This document shows, in pieces, positions 41,696 through 51,000 of a stretch of 64,000 nt of DNA. Location of the stretch: NCBI RefSeq assembly GCF_001982635.1, contig NZ_MKFI01000001.1, positions 1,506,374 through 1,570,373 of the forward strand. The letters run 5' to 3'. The stretch is from Bradyrhizobium mercantei (GTDB taxonomy: Bacteria > Pseudomonadota > Alphaproteobacteria > Rhizobiales > Xanthobacteraceae). How positions within the stretch are numbered: the stretch's first letter is position 1; each line of letters starts with the position of its first letter. Made by a program: the position numbers and the translations under genes. The notes below the pieces were generated by a model that had not been told where the DNA came from, did not search any database, and saw nothing but the letters and a program-made list of their open reading frames with translations.

Positions 41696-42463
41696 TTACT
41701 TGCCCTTCCAGTTCGGCGCGCGCTTTTCCGCGAAGGCAGCCGCGCCCTCGCGGGCATCCTCGGAGACGAAGACCGGACCGACGATCTCCTGCTGCCTGTT
41801 CCACATCTGGTCTTCCGGCCAGAGCCGGGACTCGACGACCACCTGCTTGGATGCCTTGACGGCGAGCGGGCCGTTGGCGCCGATCGCTGCTGCAAGCTCG
41901 AGCGCGGCGTCGAGCGCCGGGCCGTCGGTGACGCGGTTGATGATGCCGAGTTGATAGGCGCGCTCTGCGCCGAAGAACTCGCCCGTCAACGCAAACTCCA
42001 TCGCCACGCGGTGCGGCATCTGGCGCGGCATCCGGATCAGTCCGCCGGCCGCAGCCGCCAATCCACGCTTCACCTCGGGGATCCCGAACTTGGCGTTGCG
42101 GTTGGCGACGATCATGTCGCACGACAGCGCGATCTCCATCCCGCCGGCGAGCGCGTAGCCGTCGACCGCCGCAATCAGCGGCTTCTTCGGCGGCGCCTCG
42201 GTAAGACCGGCGAAGCCGCGGCCGGGGATCGACGGCCGCTCGCCCTTCAGGAACCCCTTGAGGTCCATGCCCGAGCAGAACGTGCCGCCGGCGCCGGTGA
42301 TGATGCCGACGCTCAGCGCATCGTCGGCGTCGAGCCGGTCGATCGCCGCGGCCACGCCCTTGGAGAGGGCGAGGTTGGCGGCGTTCTTGGCTTCCGGCCG
42401 GTTCAGCGTGATGATCAGGATCGGTCCGCGGACTTCAGTGAGGACCGGAGTTTCTTCGGACAT
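41696..42463 (-). CDS. Enoyl-CoA hydratase/isomerase (crotonase family)
   Basis: A 255-residue crotonase. LIITLNRPEAKNAANLALS begins the fold; the oxyanion loop reads GGTFCSGMDLKGFLKG and the second part PLIAAVDGYALAGGMEIALSCDMIVANRNAKFGIPEVKRGLAAAAGGLIRMPRQMP, with Glu in PEVKRGL. The second catalytic Glu of classical hydratases is not obvious (GGLIRMPR instead of GGTQRLPR), so it may be an isomerase or other crotonase. It stands between the SDR and the acyl-CoA dehydrogenase genes of one operon. Confidence 0.88.
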   Translation of the reverse strand: MSEETPVLTEVRGPILIITLNRPEAKNAANLALSKGVAAAIDRLDADDALSVGIITGAGGTFCSGMDLKGFLKGERPSIPGRGFAGLTEAPPKKPLIAAVDGYALAGGMEIALSCDMIVANRNAKFGIPEVKRGLAAAAGGLIRMPRQMPHRVAMEFALTGEFFGAERAYQLGIINRVTDGPALDAALELAAAIGANGPLAVKASKQVVVESRLWPEDQMWNRQQEIVGPVFVSEDAREGAAAFAEKRAPNWKGK

Positions 42464-42495
42464 CGCTTTGGTCTCCTGTTGCCGTGCGCCGTTGC

Positions 42496-43278
42496 CTAGC
42501 GCGGAGCCATGCGGATCGCGCCGTCGAGACGGACATCTTCACCGTTGAAGTAGCCGTTGGTGATCATGGTCAGCGCGAGCTGCGCATATTCCTCCGGCAT
42601 GCCGAGACGCTTCGGGAACGGCACCGACGCGCTGAGCGCGGCCTTGACGTTCTCAGGCGCACCTTGCAGCAGCGGCGTGTTGAAGATGCCCGGCAGGATG
42701 GTATTGACGCGAATGCCCTCGGCCATCAGGTCGCGCGCGATCGGCAGCGTCATGCCGACGACGCCGGCCTTTGAGGCCGAATAGGCCGCCTGCCCCATCT
42801 GGCCATCCTCGGCCGCGACCGACGCGGTGTTGACGACCGCACCGCGCTCGCCGTGCTCCAGCGGCGACAACGACAGCATGCCCTGCGCCGACTTGGCGAT
42901 ACAGCGGAAGGTGCCGACCAGGTTGATCTGGATGATGCGGTTGAAGGCGTCGATCGGGAAGTGCGTGGGCTCGCCGGTCTTCTTGTCGCGGCCCGCGGTC
43001 TTCACCGCGTTGCCGGTGCCGGCGCAGTTCACCAGGATGCGCTCCTGGCCGTGTGCCGCGCGGGCCTTGGCGAAGCCCACTTCGACCTGTTCGTCAGAGG
43101 TGACATCGACCTTGCAGAACACACCGCCGATTTCCTTGGCGATGGCTTCACCCTTCTCTTCGTTGAAGTCGAAGATCGCGACCTTCACGCCCTGCGCGGC
43201 GAGCGCCCGCGAGGTGGCTGCGCCGAGGCCTGACGCGCCGCCGGTGACGACCGCGGCGACTGATGAATCGAGTTTCAT
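42496..43278 (-). CDS. SDR-family 3-hydroxyacyl-CoA dehydrogenase
   Basis: A 260-residue SDR resembling type II 3-hydroxyacyl-CoA dehydrogenases (HSD17B10-like). It has TGGASGLG for the cofactor, IFDFNEEKGEAIAKEIG indicating NAD preference by the Asp at the end of beta-2, VNCAGTGNAVKTAG, NTASVAAEDGQMGQAAYSASKAG (catalytic Tyr-x3-Lys), and PGIFNTPLLQG. It performs the second oxidation of a beta-oxidation cycle. Same strand as the thiolase before it and the crotonase after it, with short gaps. Confidence 0.88.
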   Translation of the reverse strand: MKLDSSVAAVVTGGASGLGAATSRALAAQGVKVAIFDFNEEKGEAIAKEIGGVFCKVDVTSDEQVEVGFAKARAAHGQERILVNCAGTGNAVKTAGRDKKTGEPTHFPIDAFNRIIQINLVGTFRCIAKSAQGMLSLSPLEHGERGAVVNTASVAAEDGQMGQAAYSASKAGVVGMTLPIARDLMAEGIRVNTILPGIFNTPLLQGAPENVKAALSASVPFPKRLGMPEEYAQLALTMITNGYFNGEDVRLDGAIRMAPR

Positions 43279-43296
43279 TACGCTATCCTTTCGCGA

Positions 43297-44547
43297 TCAG
43301 AGGCGTTCGATGATGATGGCCGGCGCCATGCCGCCGGCGGCGCACATGGTGACCAGACCATAGCGACCGCCGCTGCGCTCGAGCTCGTCGAGCGCGGTGC
43401 CGATCAGGATCGATCCGGTGGCGCCGATCGGGTGGCCGAGCGCAATCGAGCCGCCATTGATATTGACCTTCTCGCGATCGAGCTCGAGGTCGCGGATGAA
43501 TTTCTCGGCGACAACGGCAAAGGCCTCGTTGATCTCCCAGACGTCGATGTCGTTCTTGGTCAGGCCGGCCTTGGCGAGAACCTTCTTGGCCGCCGGAACC
43601 GGCGCGTTGAGCATCAGTGTCGGGTCATCGCCCTGATTGGCATAGGCAACGATGCGGCCGCGCGGCTTGAGGCCGTGCTTCTCGGCATATTCCTTCGACG
43701 TGATCAAAACCGCTGCGGCACCGTCCACCACGCCCGAGCTGTTGCCGGCGTGATGCACGCCCTTCCACTCGAGGCCTGGGTAGCGGCGCTGGATCTGCTT
43801 CTTGAAGGTCGTGCCGTTGCCGAGGTCGAAATCGGCAAGCTGCTCGAAGCTCGGCTTCAGCGAGGCAAGCCCTTCGGCCGTGGTCTCGGGGCGCGGAAAC
43901 TCCTCACGGCCGAGCGCGACGCTGCCGTCGTCGTTGAGCACCGGGATCACCGACTTGGCGAAGCGGCCTTCATCGATCGCCCGCTTGGCGCGCTGCTGGC
44001 TCGTCAGTGCCAGGGCATCGCAGGCCTCGCGGCTGATCCCCTCGCGCGTCGCGATAGCATCGCCGCACACGCCCTGGTGCGACTGCGGGTGAATCTCGTC
44101 AAGCGCCGGATTGCCCGAACCCATCATCCGCGCCGGCTGTCCGGCCTTGGAGCGCTCGGCTGCGAGGGTCTGCTGATAGCTCATCATCTCGGTACCACCC
44201 GCGATGACACAGTCTTCCATTCCCGACATCACCGAAGCTGCCGCGAGGTTCACCGAGGTGATGCCGCCGCCGCAGAAACGATCCAGCGTCGTACCGCTGG
44301 CATTGATGTCGTAGCCGGCCGCGAGTGCCGACATGCGGCCGAGATCGCCGCCCTGCTTGCCTTCCTGGGTCGAGGTCGACCAGATGATGTCATCGACGGT
44401 CGAGGTGTCGAGCTTGTTGCGCTCCTTGAGCGCGCCGAGCACGGTCGCAGCCAGATGCTGCGGGTGCAGGTGCGACAGCGCACCCTTGCCCGGCTTGCCG
44501 ATGCCGCGCGGCGTACGGACCGCGTCGATGATGTATGCTTCAGACAT
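43297..44547 (-). CDS. Acetyl-CoA acyltransferase (thiolase)
   Basis: A 416-residue degradative-type thiolase. The nucleophile Cys92 is in LDRFCGGGITSVNLAAASV; the conserved GHPIGATGSI supplies His, and CAAGGMAPAIIIE contains the second active Cys. It cleaves 3-ketoacyl-CoA or condenses acetyl-CoA. First gene of the operon, preceded by the truncated IclR gene on the same strand, so that regulator may once have controlled it. Confidence 0.9.
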   Translation of the reverse strand: MSEAYIIDAVRTPRGIGKPGKGALSHLHPQHLAATVLGALKERNKLDTSTVDDIIWSTSTQEGKQGGDLGRMSALAAGYDINASGTTLDRFCGGGITSVNLAAASVMSGMEDCVIAGGTEMMSYQQTLAAERSKAGQPARMMGSGNPALDEIHPQSHQGVCGDAIATREGISREACDALALTSQQRAKRAIDEGRFAKSVIPVLNDDGSVALGREEFPRPETTAEGLASLKPSFEQLADFDLGNGTTFKKQIQRRYPGLEWKGVHHAGNSSGVVDGAAAVLITSKEYAEKHGLKPRGRIVAYANQGDDPTLMLNAPVPAAKKVLAKAGLTKNDIDVWEINEAFAVVAEKFIRDLELDREKVNINGGSIALGHPIGATGSILIGTALDELERSGGRYGLVTMCAAGGMAPAIIIERL

Positions 44548-44620
44548 GCGTTTCCCTTCCCTTTCAGAAATTTCGTTGTGCGGTGTCGCCGGGCCTTTTG
44601 CCTCGGGACGAGCCGAAGCG

Positions 44621-45025
44621 TCAGCGGTGAAGCGGCGTCACCGCAAGCGGCTCGGCAATCGAGTTGCGCTGATCTTCGAAGTAGCGCGGCACCTTCGGAA
44701 GTTGCGGCTCGTCGGCACAGACGGGCTTGTCGCAACCCTGCGCAAACAATGGCACGCCGGGCGCGGCGGCGTGCGGACCCAGGGCATATTTCTGCTCTTG
44801 CGGCAGGTAGATCAACTGGCCGATCTGGGTGAGGGTCAGCGTGAGACGGGAGACCGTCGATCGCGGCAGACCACAGCGATCGGCGATGTCGCGATTGCCG
44901 AGGCGTATGCTTCGACCTTCGAAGCAACGCACGATGTCGAATGCGCGCGAGACCACCTGGATCACGCGCCGGTTGTCCGTGCCGGCGGAATCTTGCGCCA
45001 TCAGTACTTCAGATCGACGTCCCAT
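44621..45025 (-). pseudogene. IclR-family regulator, truncated after the DNA-binding domain
   Basis: A 134-residue frame starting at 45025 with a GTGAGGCG ribosome site. The N-terminal part is a good IclR winged HTH: VIQVVSRAFDIVRCFEGRSIRLGNRDIADRCGLPRSTVSRLTLTLTQIGQLIYLPQEQKYALGP. Normal IclR proteins have about 250-270 residues; here the effector domain is missing and the sequence runs into an unrelated tail (CDKPVCADEPQLPKVPRYFEDQRNS). It could still bind DNA as a dominant fragment, but the likeliest reading is a decayed gene. Confidence 0.65.
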
Positions 45026-45748
45026 CGTTTACGCCTCACTCCTCATTTTTCGTACGGGTGAACGAAGCCCGCTCGGGTTCGAGCGGAAGGTGCCGGTCCG
45101 CGACGTCACGGCCGGGCGCGCAGCGGCGCGCCGCCCACGCGCGCGCGGACCTGCATGCAAGATCTGACGGCAGGGATCGGCGCGGGCCGCGCCGGCAATC
45201 ACAGCGATGCCGCAGGACCGCTCCAGGGATCGACGGCTTGACGCGGTCGCAGGAGGCTTCGGGCGCGGCCTGGAATCCATCGGCGCGTGGTTTTCCAGCC
45301 AAATGAAGCCGCGACCGCGCGGGGCAAGCAGCTTCGAATATCTTTGGCCGGCCAGCTTCAAGCGGATTCTTTCCCTAGGATTCCGAGCTTTAATTAATTG
45401 ATTAATTAGTCAGGTGATTAAAGTGGGCGCTTCCCCCTGTCAACCGCTCTCGCCGCAGGGCGCCCCGCGCTCAGCCGGCAGCTTCGCTCCAACCGTCGTC
45501 GGCGCGGTGGTCACGGACCCGTCGTGATGAAGTCCGTCAAATTGAAGCCGGCGCTGAACGGTGATCGAGATTCCACGCGCAATAGCGGGCGCGCTCCAAC
45601 AATTGCCGGTCGTGCAACGATGCACGCAGGCAGTTGAAAGCGGAGATCATGAAACGTCGCGAGGAAGCACGCGAAAGCGGTAGCCGGAACAAATGCGACC
45701 GCTGGTCGGAGTGACCGTTACGAGGGCTAAACCTAAGCTTTGAAAGCT
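45026..45748. other. Gene-poor stretch upstream of the IclR remnant
   Basis: I see no supported gene in these ~720 bases; the possible reading frames lack recognisable domains and look like GC-rich chance frames. It holds an AT-rich palindrome at 45391-45408, listed separately, and ends at a tRNA-Lys fragment. Confidence 0.5.
45391..45408. promoter_or_regulatory. AT-rich palindrome, candidate operator
   Basis: TAATTAAT, two central bases, ATTAATTA: perfect eight-base arms in a very GC-rich setting. It sits about 365 bases before the IclR start. It could be the operator of a regulator or a transfer scar; the distance makes direct control of the operon uncertain. Confidence 0.45.
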
Positions 45749-45793
45749 TGGTGGGCGCACCAGGGCTCGAACCTGGGACCCGCTGATTAAGAG
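45749..45793 (-). tRNA. tRNA-Lys (CTT) 3' fragment, remnant of an integration site
   Basis: Read on the minus strand, the sequence from the anticodon loop (CTCTTAA) on is normal: 3' anticodon strand TCAGC, a T-arm with GGTTCGAGCC loop, and an acceptor strand TGCGCCC followed by discriminator A and CCA. The 5' half is absent: bases before the anticodon loop read TGCGT and do not pair. There is no D-arm and no 5' acceptor strand. A 3' tRNA fragment of this kind is what an element leaves as an att site after integrating into a tRNA gene. No integrase is in the window. Confidence 0.6.
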
Positions 45794-46168
45794 ACGCATG
45801 ATTTGCAAGAAAGATCAGTAGCTATTCCGACAAATGGGGAGATGGGACTGCATTGAACGAACGAGAGCTTTTTGATCTGTCGGAATGCTGGGTTTCGACT
45901 CGCGAGGATAACGCGCCGGCTCACTTCGGAAGAGCGGTCTGGGAGACGTCGGGGGTTCGAGTCACTGGAGTGCTACCTACGTTCCCCCGACCGCTGTCCG
46001 CCGAGTTTATGGTGCCCGTGGCCTAGGCGAGCGGAGGGTGGCGCGCTGCCTAAAGTCGCAATCCATCTCAATTGAAATAAAATTTGATGGGATAAGTCAA
46101 AAAGACGACTTGATCCTTAATCCTTCTTTGATTCCGCGATCTTCCATCAGTCGAATGGGTAAGAAGTG
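45794..46168. other. Non-coding stretch between the tRNA fragment and small genes
   Basis: No gene is supported here. AT content rises toward 46100. A GGGGGTTCGAGTC segment near 45952 looks like a T-arm but its stem cannot pair, so I do not call a tRNA. Confidence 0.4.
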
Positions 46169-46345
46169 ATGACCGATCAACAACTTGCTCTTCAGGCCGT
46201 CAGCGAGGCCCAAGGCATACTGAACGAATACCTTCAACCCCGCCCCCACGACAATGAGCGCATTCTCGACAGGTTAGTGGAGGTTCTTGAGCGGCCCGAT
46301 CTGGTCGTTGCTGTGCGCCGATTGCAGCAGCGAAGTAGTCTCTGA
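46169..46345 (+). CDS. Conserved 58-aa hypothetical protein
   Basis: A short soluble helical protein, too small to stand out by length: MTDQQLALQAVSEAQGILNEY, a linker PRPHDNE, and ILDRLVEVLERPDLVVAVRRLQQR. This pattern (two helices joined by a Pro-rich turn) is one I associate with small Bradyrhizobium proteins. AAGAAG lies close upstream. Function unknown. Confidence 0.65.
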   Translation: MTDQQLALQAVSEAQGILNEYLQPRPHDNERILDRLVEVLERPDLVVAVRRLQQRSSL

Positions 46346-46353
46346 GTGCTCAG

Positions 46354-46710
46354 ATGACGAAACAATTTCTATTAATGCCTTTGGCCGCCTGCATCACTTC
46401 GTTTCTATTAATTGGAATCCCAAGCGCGCAGGCGAAACAACAATGCAACGCCGCGATGCCGCCAAATCCGCGCGAGTATTGGTCTTGGCGCCTCATCGAC
46501 GGACGAAAATGCTGGTACGAAGGCAGGCCCATGCTCTCAAGATCATTACTGGAATGGCCTGTGCGGGTTTCGACGCAGTCTCGTCCCAGCGAAAAGCTTG
46601 CCAGCGCCCTTGTGGAAAAAGCTGGCGATCCGGTCGATCCCGAAGATGGGACGCCGACTCACGCGAATACTTTCGATGCTCTGTGGCGCACCAGGGTTGA
46701 ACAGCGGTAG
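46354..46710 (+). CDS. Conserved small secreted protein
   Basis: A 118-residue protein with a signal peptide (cleavage near AQAKQ). The mature part has QCNAAMPPNPREYWSWRLIDGRKCWYEGRPMLSRSLLEWP, a Trp/Cys-rich motif I associate with Bradyrhizobium secreted proteins of unknown function, and then a low-complexity tail. It begins eight bases after the 58-aa gene and probably shares its transcript. Confidence 0.7.
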   Translation: MTKQFLLMPLAACITSFLLIGIPSAQAKQQCNAAMPPNPREYWSWRLIDGRKCWYEGRPMLSRSLLEWPVRVSTQSRPSEKLASALVEKAGDPVDPEDGTPTHANTFDALWRTRVEQR

Positions 46711-47011
46711 ACAGGGTTGACCTTCGCATTAGGCAAGACCGCGCCGCCATTGCCATGGTCAGCCTTCGCAATGCGCAAGGCGGGTGATGTCGGTACTGTT
46801 TGCCTCGTCCCTTGTGGGAGAGGTCTCTCATGTCCAAACGCGCCTATTGGAGGCAAGGAACGAGCGTCGGCCGAAGCGCGCATGTGTCGGTCCATAGCTC
46901 CCCACTTCCGTCAATCTTGATCGTTATGTCGGATGTGACATTTTCGCCGACGCGTGGCCATAGGAGTCACACGATCAATGGTTTTATTCTAAGTGATTTG
47001 CAGGACAGGGA
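46711..47011. other. Intergenic stretch, no supported gene
   Basis: I see no convincing coding frame. It contains a TTGTGGGAGAGG element of the short intergenic-repeat kind found in this genus, but only one copy is visible here. Confidence 0.35.
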
Positions 47012-47533
47012 ATGAAGAGCGCAACGCTGTTTGCCCTTGGTCTATTGGCAGCGGGAATTTGGTCACACGACAGCGCGAGATGTCAGACGTCGCTTTCCCC
47101 TCCGCTCTCGCTTGCGCCGCCGCCGTCGAGTGAGGGGTCGGCATCTCCGGCCGCAACCAACAGCATTTGGCCACCGACGGCGACCGCCAAGAGTTCAGCA
47201 CTGCCTAGAGCCGCTAAAGATTTGCTGCCACGCTCGAATGCCCCACAATCTGCGACTATCGAACACACGCCGTTAGAGTCCGACAGCGTTTCGCCGGCGC
47301 AAGTGATCAACAGGTCGCCACCGTCGCCTACGCCGGTCCCCGATTACGATGGCTTTAGCGTCGGCATCGACGATGACCCACCAAGCCAGACGACACGACC
47401 CGTCAGGTCGCGCCAGACAAAGCAGCCCAAGCTCAATCAGGAAGCAGATCGTGCCTCTGGGCAGCAATCGGTCGATCCCGCGGACGATGACAAGCTAAAG
47501 GGCAAGCTTACGATTTGCCGCGGCTGCAAGTAA
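47012..47533 (+). CDS. Secreted Ser/Pro-rich hypothetical protein
   Basis: A 173-residue protein with a signal peptide (ends near ARCQTS), a long Ser/Pro/Ala-rich disordered region, an acidic DYDGFSVGIDDDPP segment and a C-terminal KLTICRGCK with Cys-x2-Cys. It looks like an envelope or secreted protein of low complexity. No domain recognised. Confidence 0.6.
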   Translation: MKSATLFALGLLAAGIWSHDSARCQTSLSPPLSLAPPPSSEGSASPAATNSIWPPTATAKSSALPRAAKDLLPRSNAPQSATIEHTPLESDSVSPAQVINRSPPSPTPVPDYDGFSVGIDDDPPSQTTRPVRSRQTKQPKLNQEADRASGQQSVDPADDDKLKGKLTICRGCK

Positions 47534-48061
47534 TAGGTGCCACTGGGGGCGGACGTTTAGATTGGCCCGTCATTTTTTTGCGCGACTTCTTGCGATGCAG
47601 GAGTCCGGAAATGGCCCAGGGCAGACCATTCACTTAGGCAATCTTCCGTGTCTGCCTTTGAGGCAAATCCGGACCTCACCGTTCCAGACGGGCGTACCGG
47701 ATTTGTGTGTACACGCCCAAGCGAAACATACTGATCGACAAGGCCGGCTCAGCTGCGCTCGTTTTCAGAAACACGTTGCTTGCCAATGAACACTAGCGTC
47801 ATGGTGCGCCTGGAGCAGGAGATCTGCGGTCGAGGCGCATTCGATCGCACTGGCATACGCTTTCCAAAAACCGTCTAGAACGAAGGCCACCTGACACCCG
47901 CTGAAAGCATCCCAACACGTGAGCTTATGGTGCGCTCGGAGGGCGTTCGCATTCTCTGTAATTTCAACACGTTACAGAAGTAGATGACGAGTTTAGGCGC
48001 ATTTCGCGCTTCAAAAGTGCCTCTTGGCCTCATACATCTAGTAGGTCCGATAAGCGGCCAA
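47534..48061. other. Intergenic region before pyruvate carboxylase end, no supported gene
   Basis: About 530 bases with no frame I can support; a 75-codon frame near 47562 has no domain and irregular codon use. TTGGCC and GGCCAA near 48027-48060 could pair as a weak hairpin after the pyruvate carboxylase stop on the minus strand. Confidence 0.35.
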
Positions 48062-51000
48062 CTATCGCAACTCGATCAGTAGATCCTTCGCATCGACTTG
48101 CGTTCCCCGTTCCACCCAAACCTTCGCGACGACACCGTCATGCGGTGCATGAAGGACTGTTTCCATCTTCATCGCCTCAAGCGTCAGGAGAACGTCGCCC
48201 GCCTTCACCAATTGATCGCCAGCCACGCTGATGGTCGAGATCACACCGGGCATCGGCGCGGCGACATGATGGACGTTGCCATCCTCGGATTTTGGGCGTG
48301 TCTTGATTGCCGAAGCTGCAGAGCGATCAGGCACGGTAATGATACGGGGCTGACCATTGAGTTCGAAGAAAAGTTCGACCTGTCCGTCATCGCGGACATC
48401 GCCGATGGTCGTCAGGACGACGACGAGTGATTTTCCGTCCTCGATTTCCAACGTCAGCTCTTCGCCGACCTTCATGCCATAAAAGAATGCGAGGGTCGGC
48501 AGGACGGAGACGGGACCAAATTTGCGTTGCATTGCGCTGAATTCGGCAAAGACCTTTGGGTACATCAAGAAGGCCGCAAACTCGAAATCGTCCACCGCGC
48601 GACCGCTCGTCTTTGCCGCCTCCAACCGAAGCGAGGACAGATCCGCGATCCCCAATAGCGAACCGGGCCGCACGGCGATCGTCGCATTCCCTTTCATAGC
48701 CTTTTCCTGCAGCACCCTCGGCCACCCACCCGGCGGCTGACCGAGGTCCCCCCGCAGCATATCGACGACCGAGGCCGGGAATGCGATCTCGCGCGCCGGA
48801 TCGACGATGTCTCCGGACGTCAGCCCCTGGGACACCATCATCAACGCCATGTCCCCGACGACCTTGGAGGAAGGCGTCACCTTGACGATGTCCCCAAACA
48901 GGTCGTTAGCAGCCCGATAAGCCTTGGCCACTTCGTGCCAGCGCCCTTCAAGGCCCAGCGACCTGGCCTGTTCCTTCAGATTGGTAAATTGGCCACCCGG
49001 CATCTCGTGCAGATAGACTTCGGAAGCACCCGACCTCACGTCGCTTTCAAACGCGGCGTATTGAGCCCTCACCGCCTGCCAGTAGAGGCTGATCCGGCGA
49101 ATTGCGTCGGAATCGAGCATCGTATCGCGCTCGCTGCGCGCGAGCGCCTCAACGATTGACCCCAATGCAGGCTGCGACGTCGTTCCGCTCATGGCGTCCA
49201 TCGAAGCATCGATGGCATCGACGCCGGCTTCGATCGCGGCGAGGATCGTCGCACCAGCAATGCCGGACGTGTCATGCGTGTGAAAATGGATTGGGAGATC
49301 AGTCGAGTCCTTGATCGCCTTGATCAGGACGCGAGCGGCCGCCGGCTTCAACACGCCCGCCATGTCCTTTAGGCCGATGACGTGGACCCCCGCACCCGCG
49401 AGTTCCTTTGCCAGCGCGGTATAATAGTTCAGTGAATACTTGGCGCGCGAGGGATCGAGAATGTCGCCGGTATAGCAGATCGCGCCCTCGGCCAGCTTGC
49501 CGCATTCCAGCACCGCGTCGATCGACACCCGCATGTTCTCGACCCAGTTGAGGCAGTCAAAGATCCGGAAGATATCCATTCCGGCTTCCGCAGCCTGCCG
49601 GACGAAGTATCGAACCACATTGTCGGGATAGTTGGTGTAGCCAACGCCATTGGCGCCCCGAAGCAGCATCTGAGTGAGGATATTCGGGACTTTCTCTCGG
49701 ATCAGCCTCAATCGCTCCCACGGATCCTCGGAAAGGAAGCGCATGGCGACGTCAAAGGTAGCGCCACCCCAACACTCGAGCGAGAGCAGTTGCGGCAAGC
49801 CTTCCGCATAGGATTGAGCAACCGCGACGATGTCTCTGGTCCTGACTCGCGTCGCAAGCAATGACTGATGCGCATCGCGCATCGTCGTATCCGTGACGAG
49901 GACACGTGCCTGCTCCTTCATCCAGTTTGCGAAACCTTTCGGACCCAGCCGTTCGAAGATCTGACGCGTTCCATCAACCGGGGCCGTATCGAACTCGGGC
50001 GGCTCTGGACCAAGCGTGCCGGCCGCCGGTCGAGCTCGTCCTCTTGTATCGGGATGACCATTGACGGTGACGTCCGCGATCCACTTCAGCAGCTTGGTGG
50101 CGCGATCCTGGCGCTGGCTGAAATCAAACAGGGCCGGCGTCTCGTCGATGAACCGGGTGGTGTAGCTGTTGTTGCGGAATTGCGGGTGGGTGATCACGTT
50201 GTGCAGGAACGGCAGGTTGGTCGCCACGCCTCGGATGCGATACTCGGTTAGTGCACGTGCCATGCGGTCGATGACCTCGTCAGGCGTGGGAGCCCATGCG
50301 GTCACCTTCTCGAGCAACGGATCATAGAACCGCGTGACCACAGCGCCCGAATAGGCCGTTCCACCATCAACCCGGATTCCAAATCCCATGGCCCCGCGAT
50401 AAGCGGTGATCCGGCCATAGTCGGGAATGAAATTGTTCTGCGGATCCTCCGTGGTTATCCGGCACTGCAGGGCGTGCCCTGACAGCCGAATCTCCGACTG
50501 CACCGGGACGCCCGTTTCAGCAGCGTCACCAATGCGGCCGCCGCCGGCGATCCTGATCTGCGCCTTCACGATGTCGAGCCCTGTGACGGCCTCGGTCACC
50601 GTGTGCTCGACCTGGATCCTGGGGTTTACCTCGATGAAGTAGAACTGGCCACTCTCTGCATCCATCAGGAATTCGACCGTGCCCGCGCCGATATAGTCGG
50701 TCGCGCGCCCGATCCGGAGTGCCGATTGGCACAATGCCTCGCGCGTCGTCGGATTCAGATAAGGCGCAGGAGCCCGTTCGATCAGCTTTTGATGGCGCCG
50801 CTGGATCGAGCAATCGCGTTCGAACAGGTGCACCTGGTTGCCGTGCTTGTCGCCCAGAATCTGGACCTCAACATGTCGCGCACGACGTACCAGCTTCTCG
50901 AGATAGACTTCATCCTTGCCGAATGCCGACTTTGCCTCACGCCGCGCACTCATCACGGCGTCTACCAGACGATCAGGGCTATCGATCGGCCGCATCCCAC

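Noticed and set aside
45029..45361. 110-codon minus-strand frame upstream of the IclR remnant
   Set aside because: Arg/Pro/Ala-rich with no domain, and no ribosome site; likely a chance frame.
45749..45830. Intact tRNA-Lys gene
   Set aside because: The 5' half (acceptor strand, D-arm, anticodon 5' strand) is absent; only a 3' fragment is present.
45930..45975. Second tRNA-like T-arm (GGGGGTTCGAGTC)
   Set aside because: The stem does not pair and no acceptor or anticodon arm can be drawn.
47562..47789. 75-codon plus-strand frame in the intergenic stretch before pyruvate carboxylase
   Set aside because: No recognisable domain and irregular codon use.
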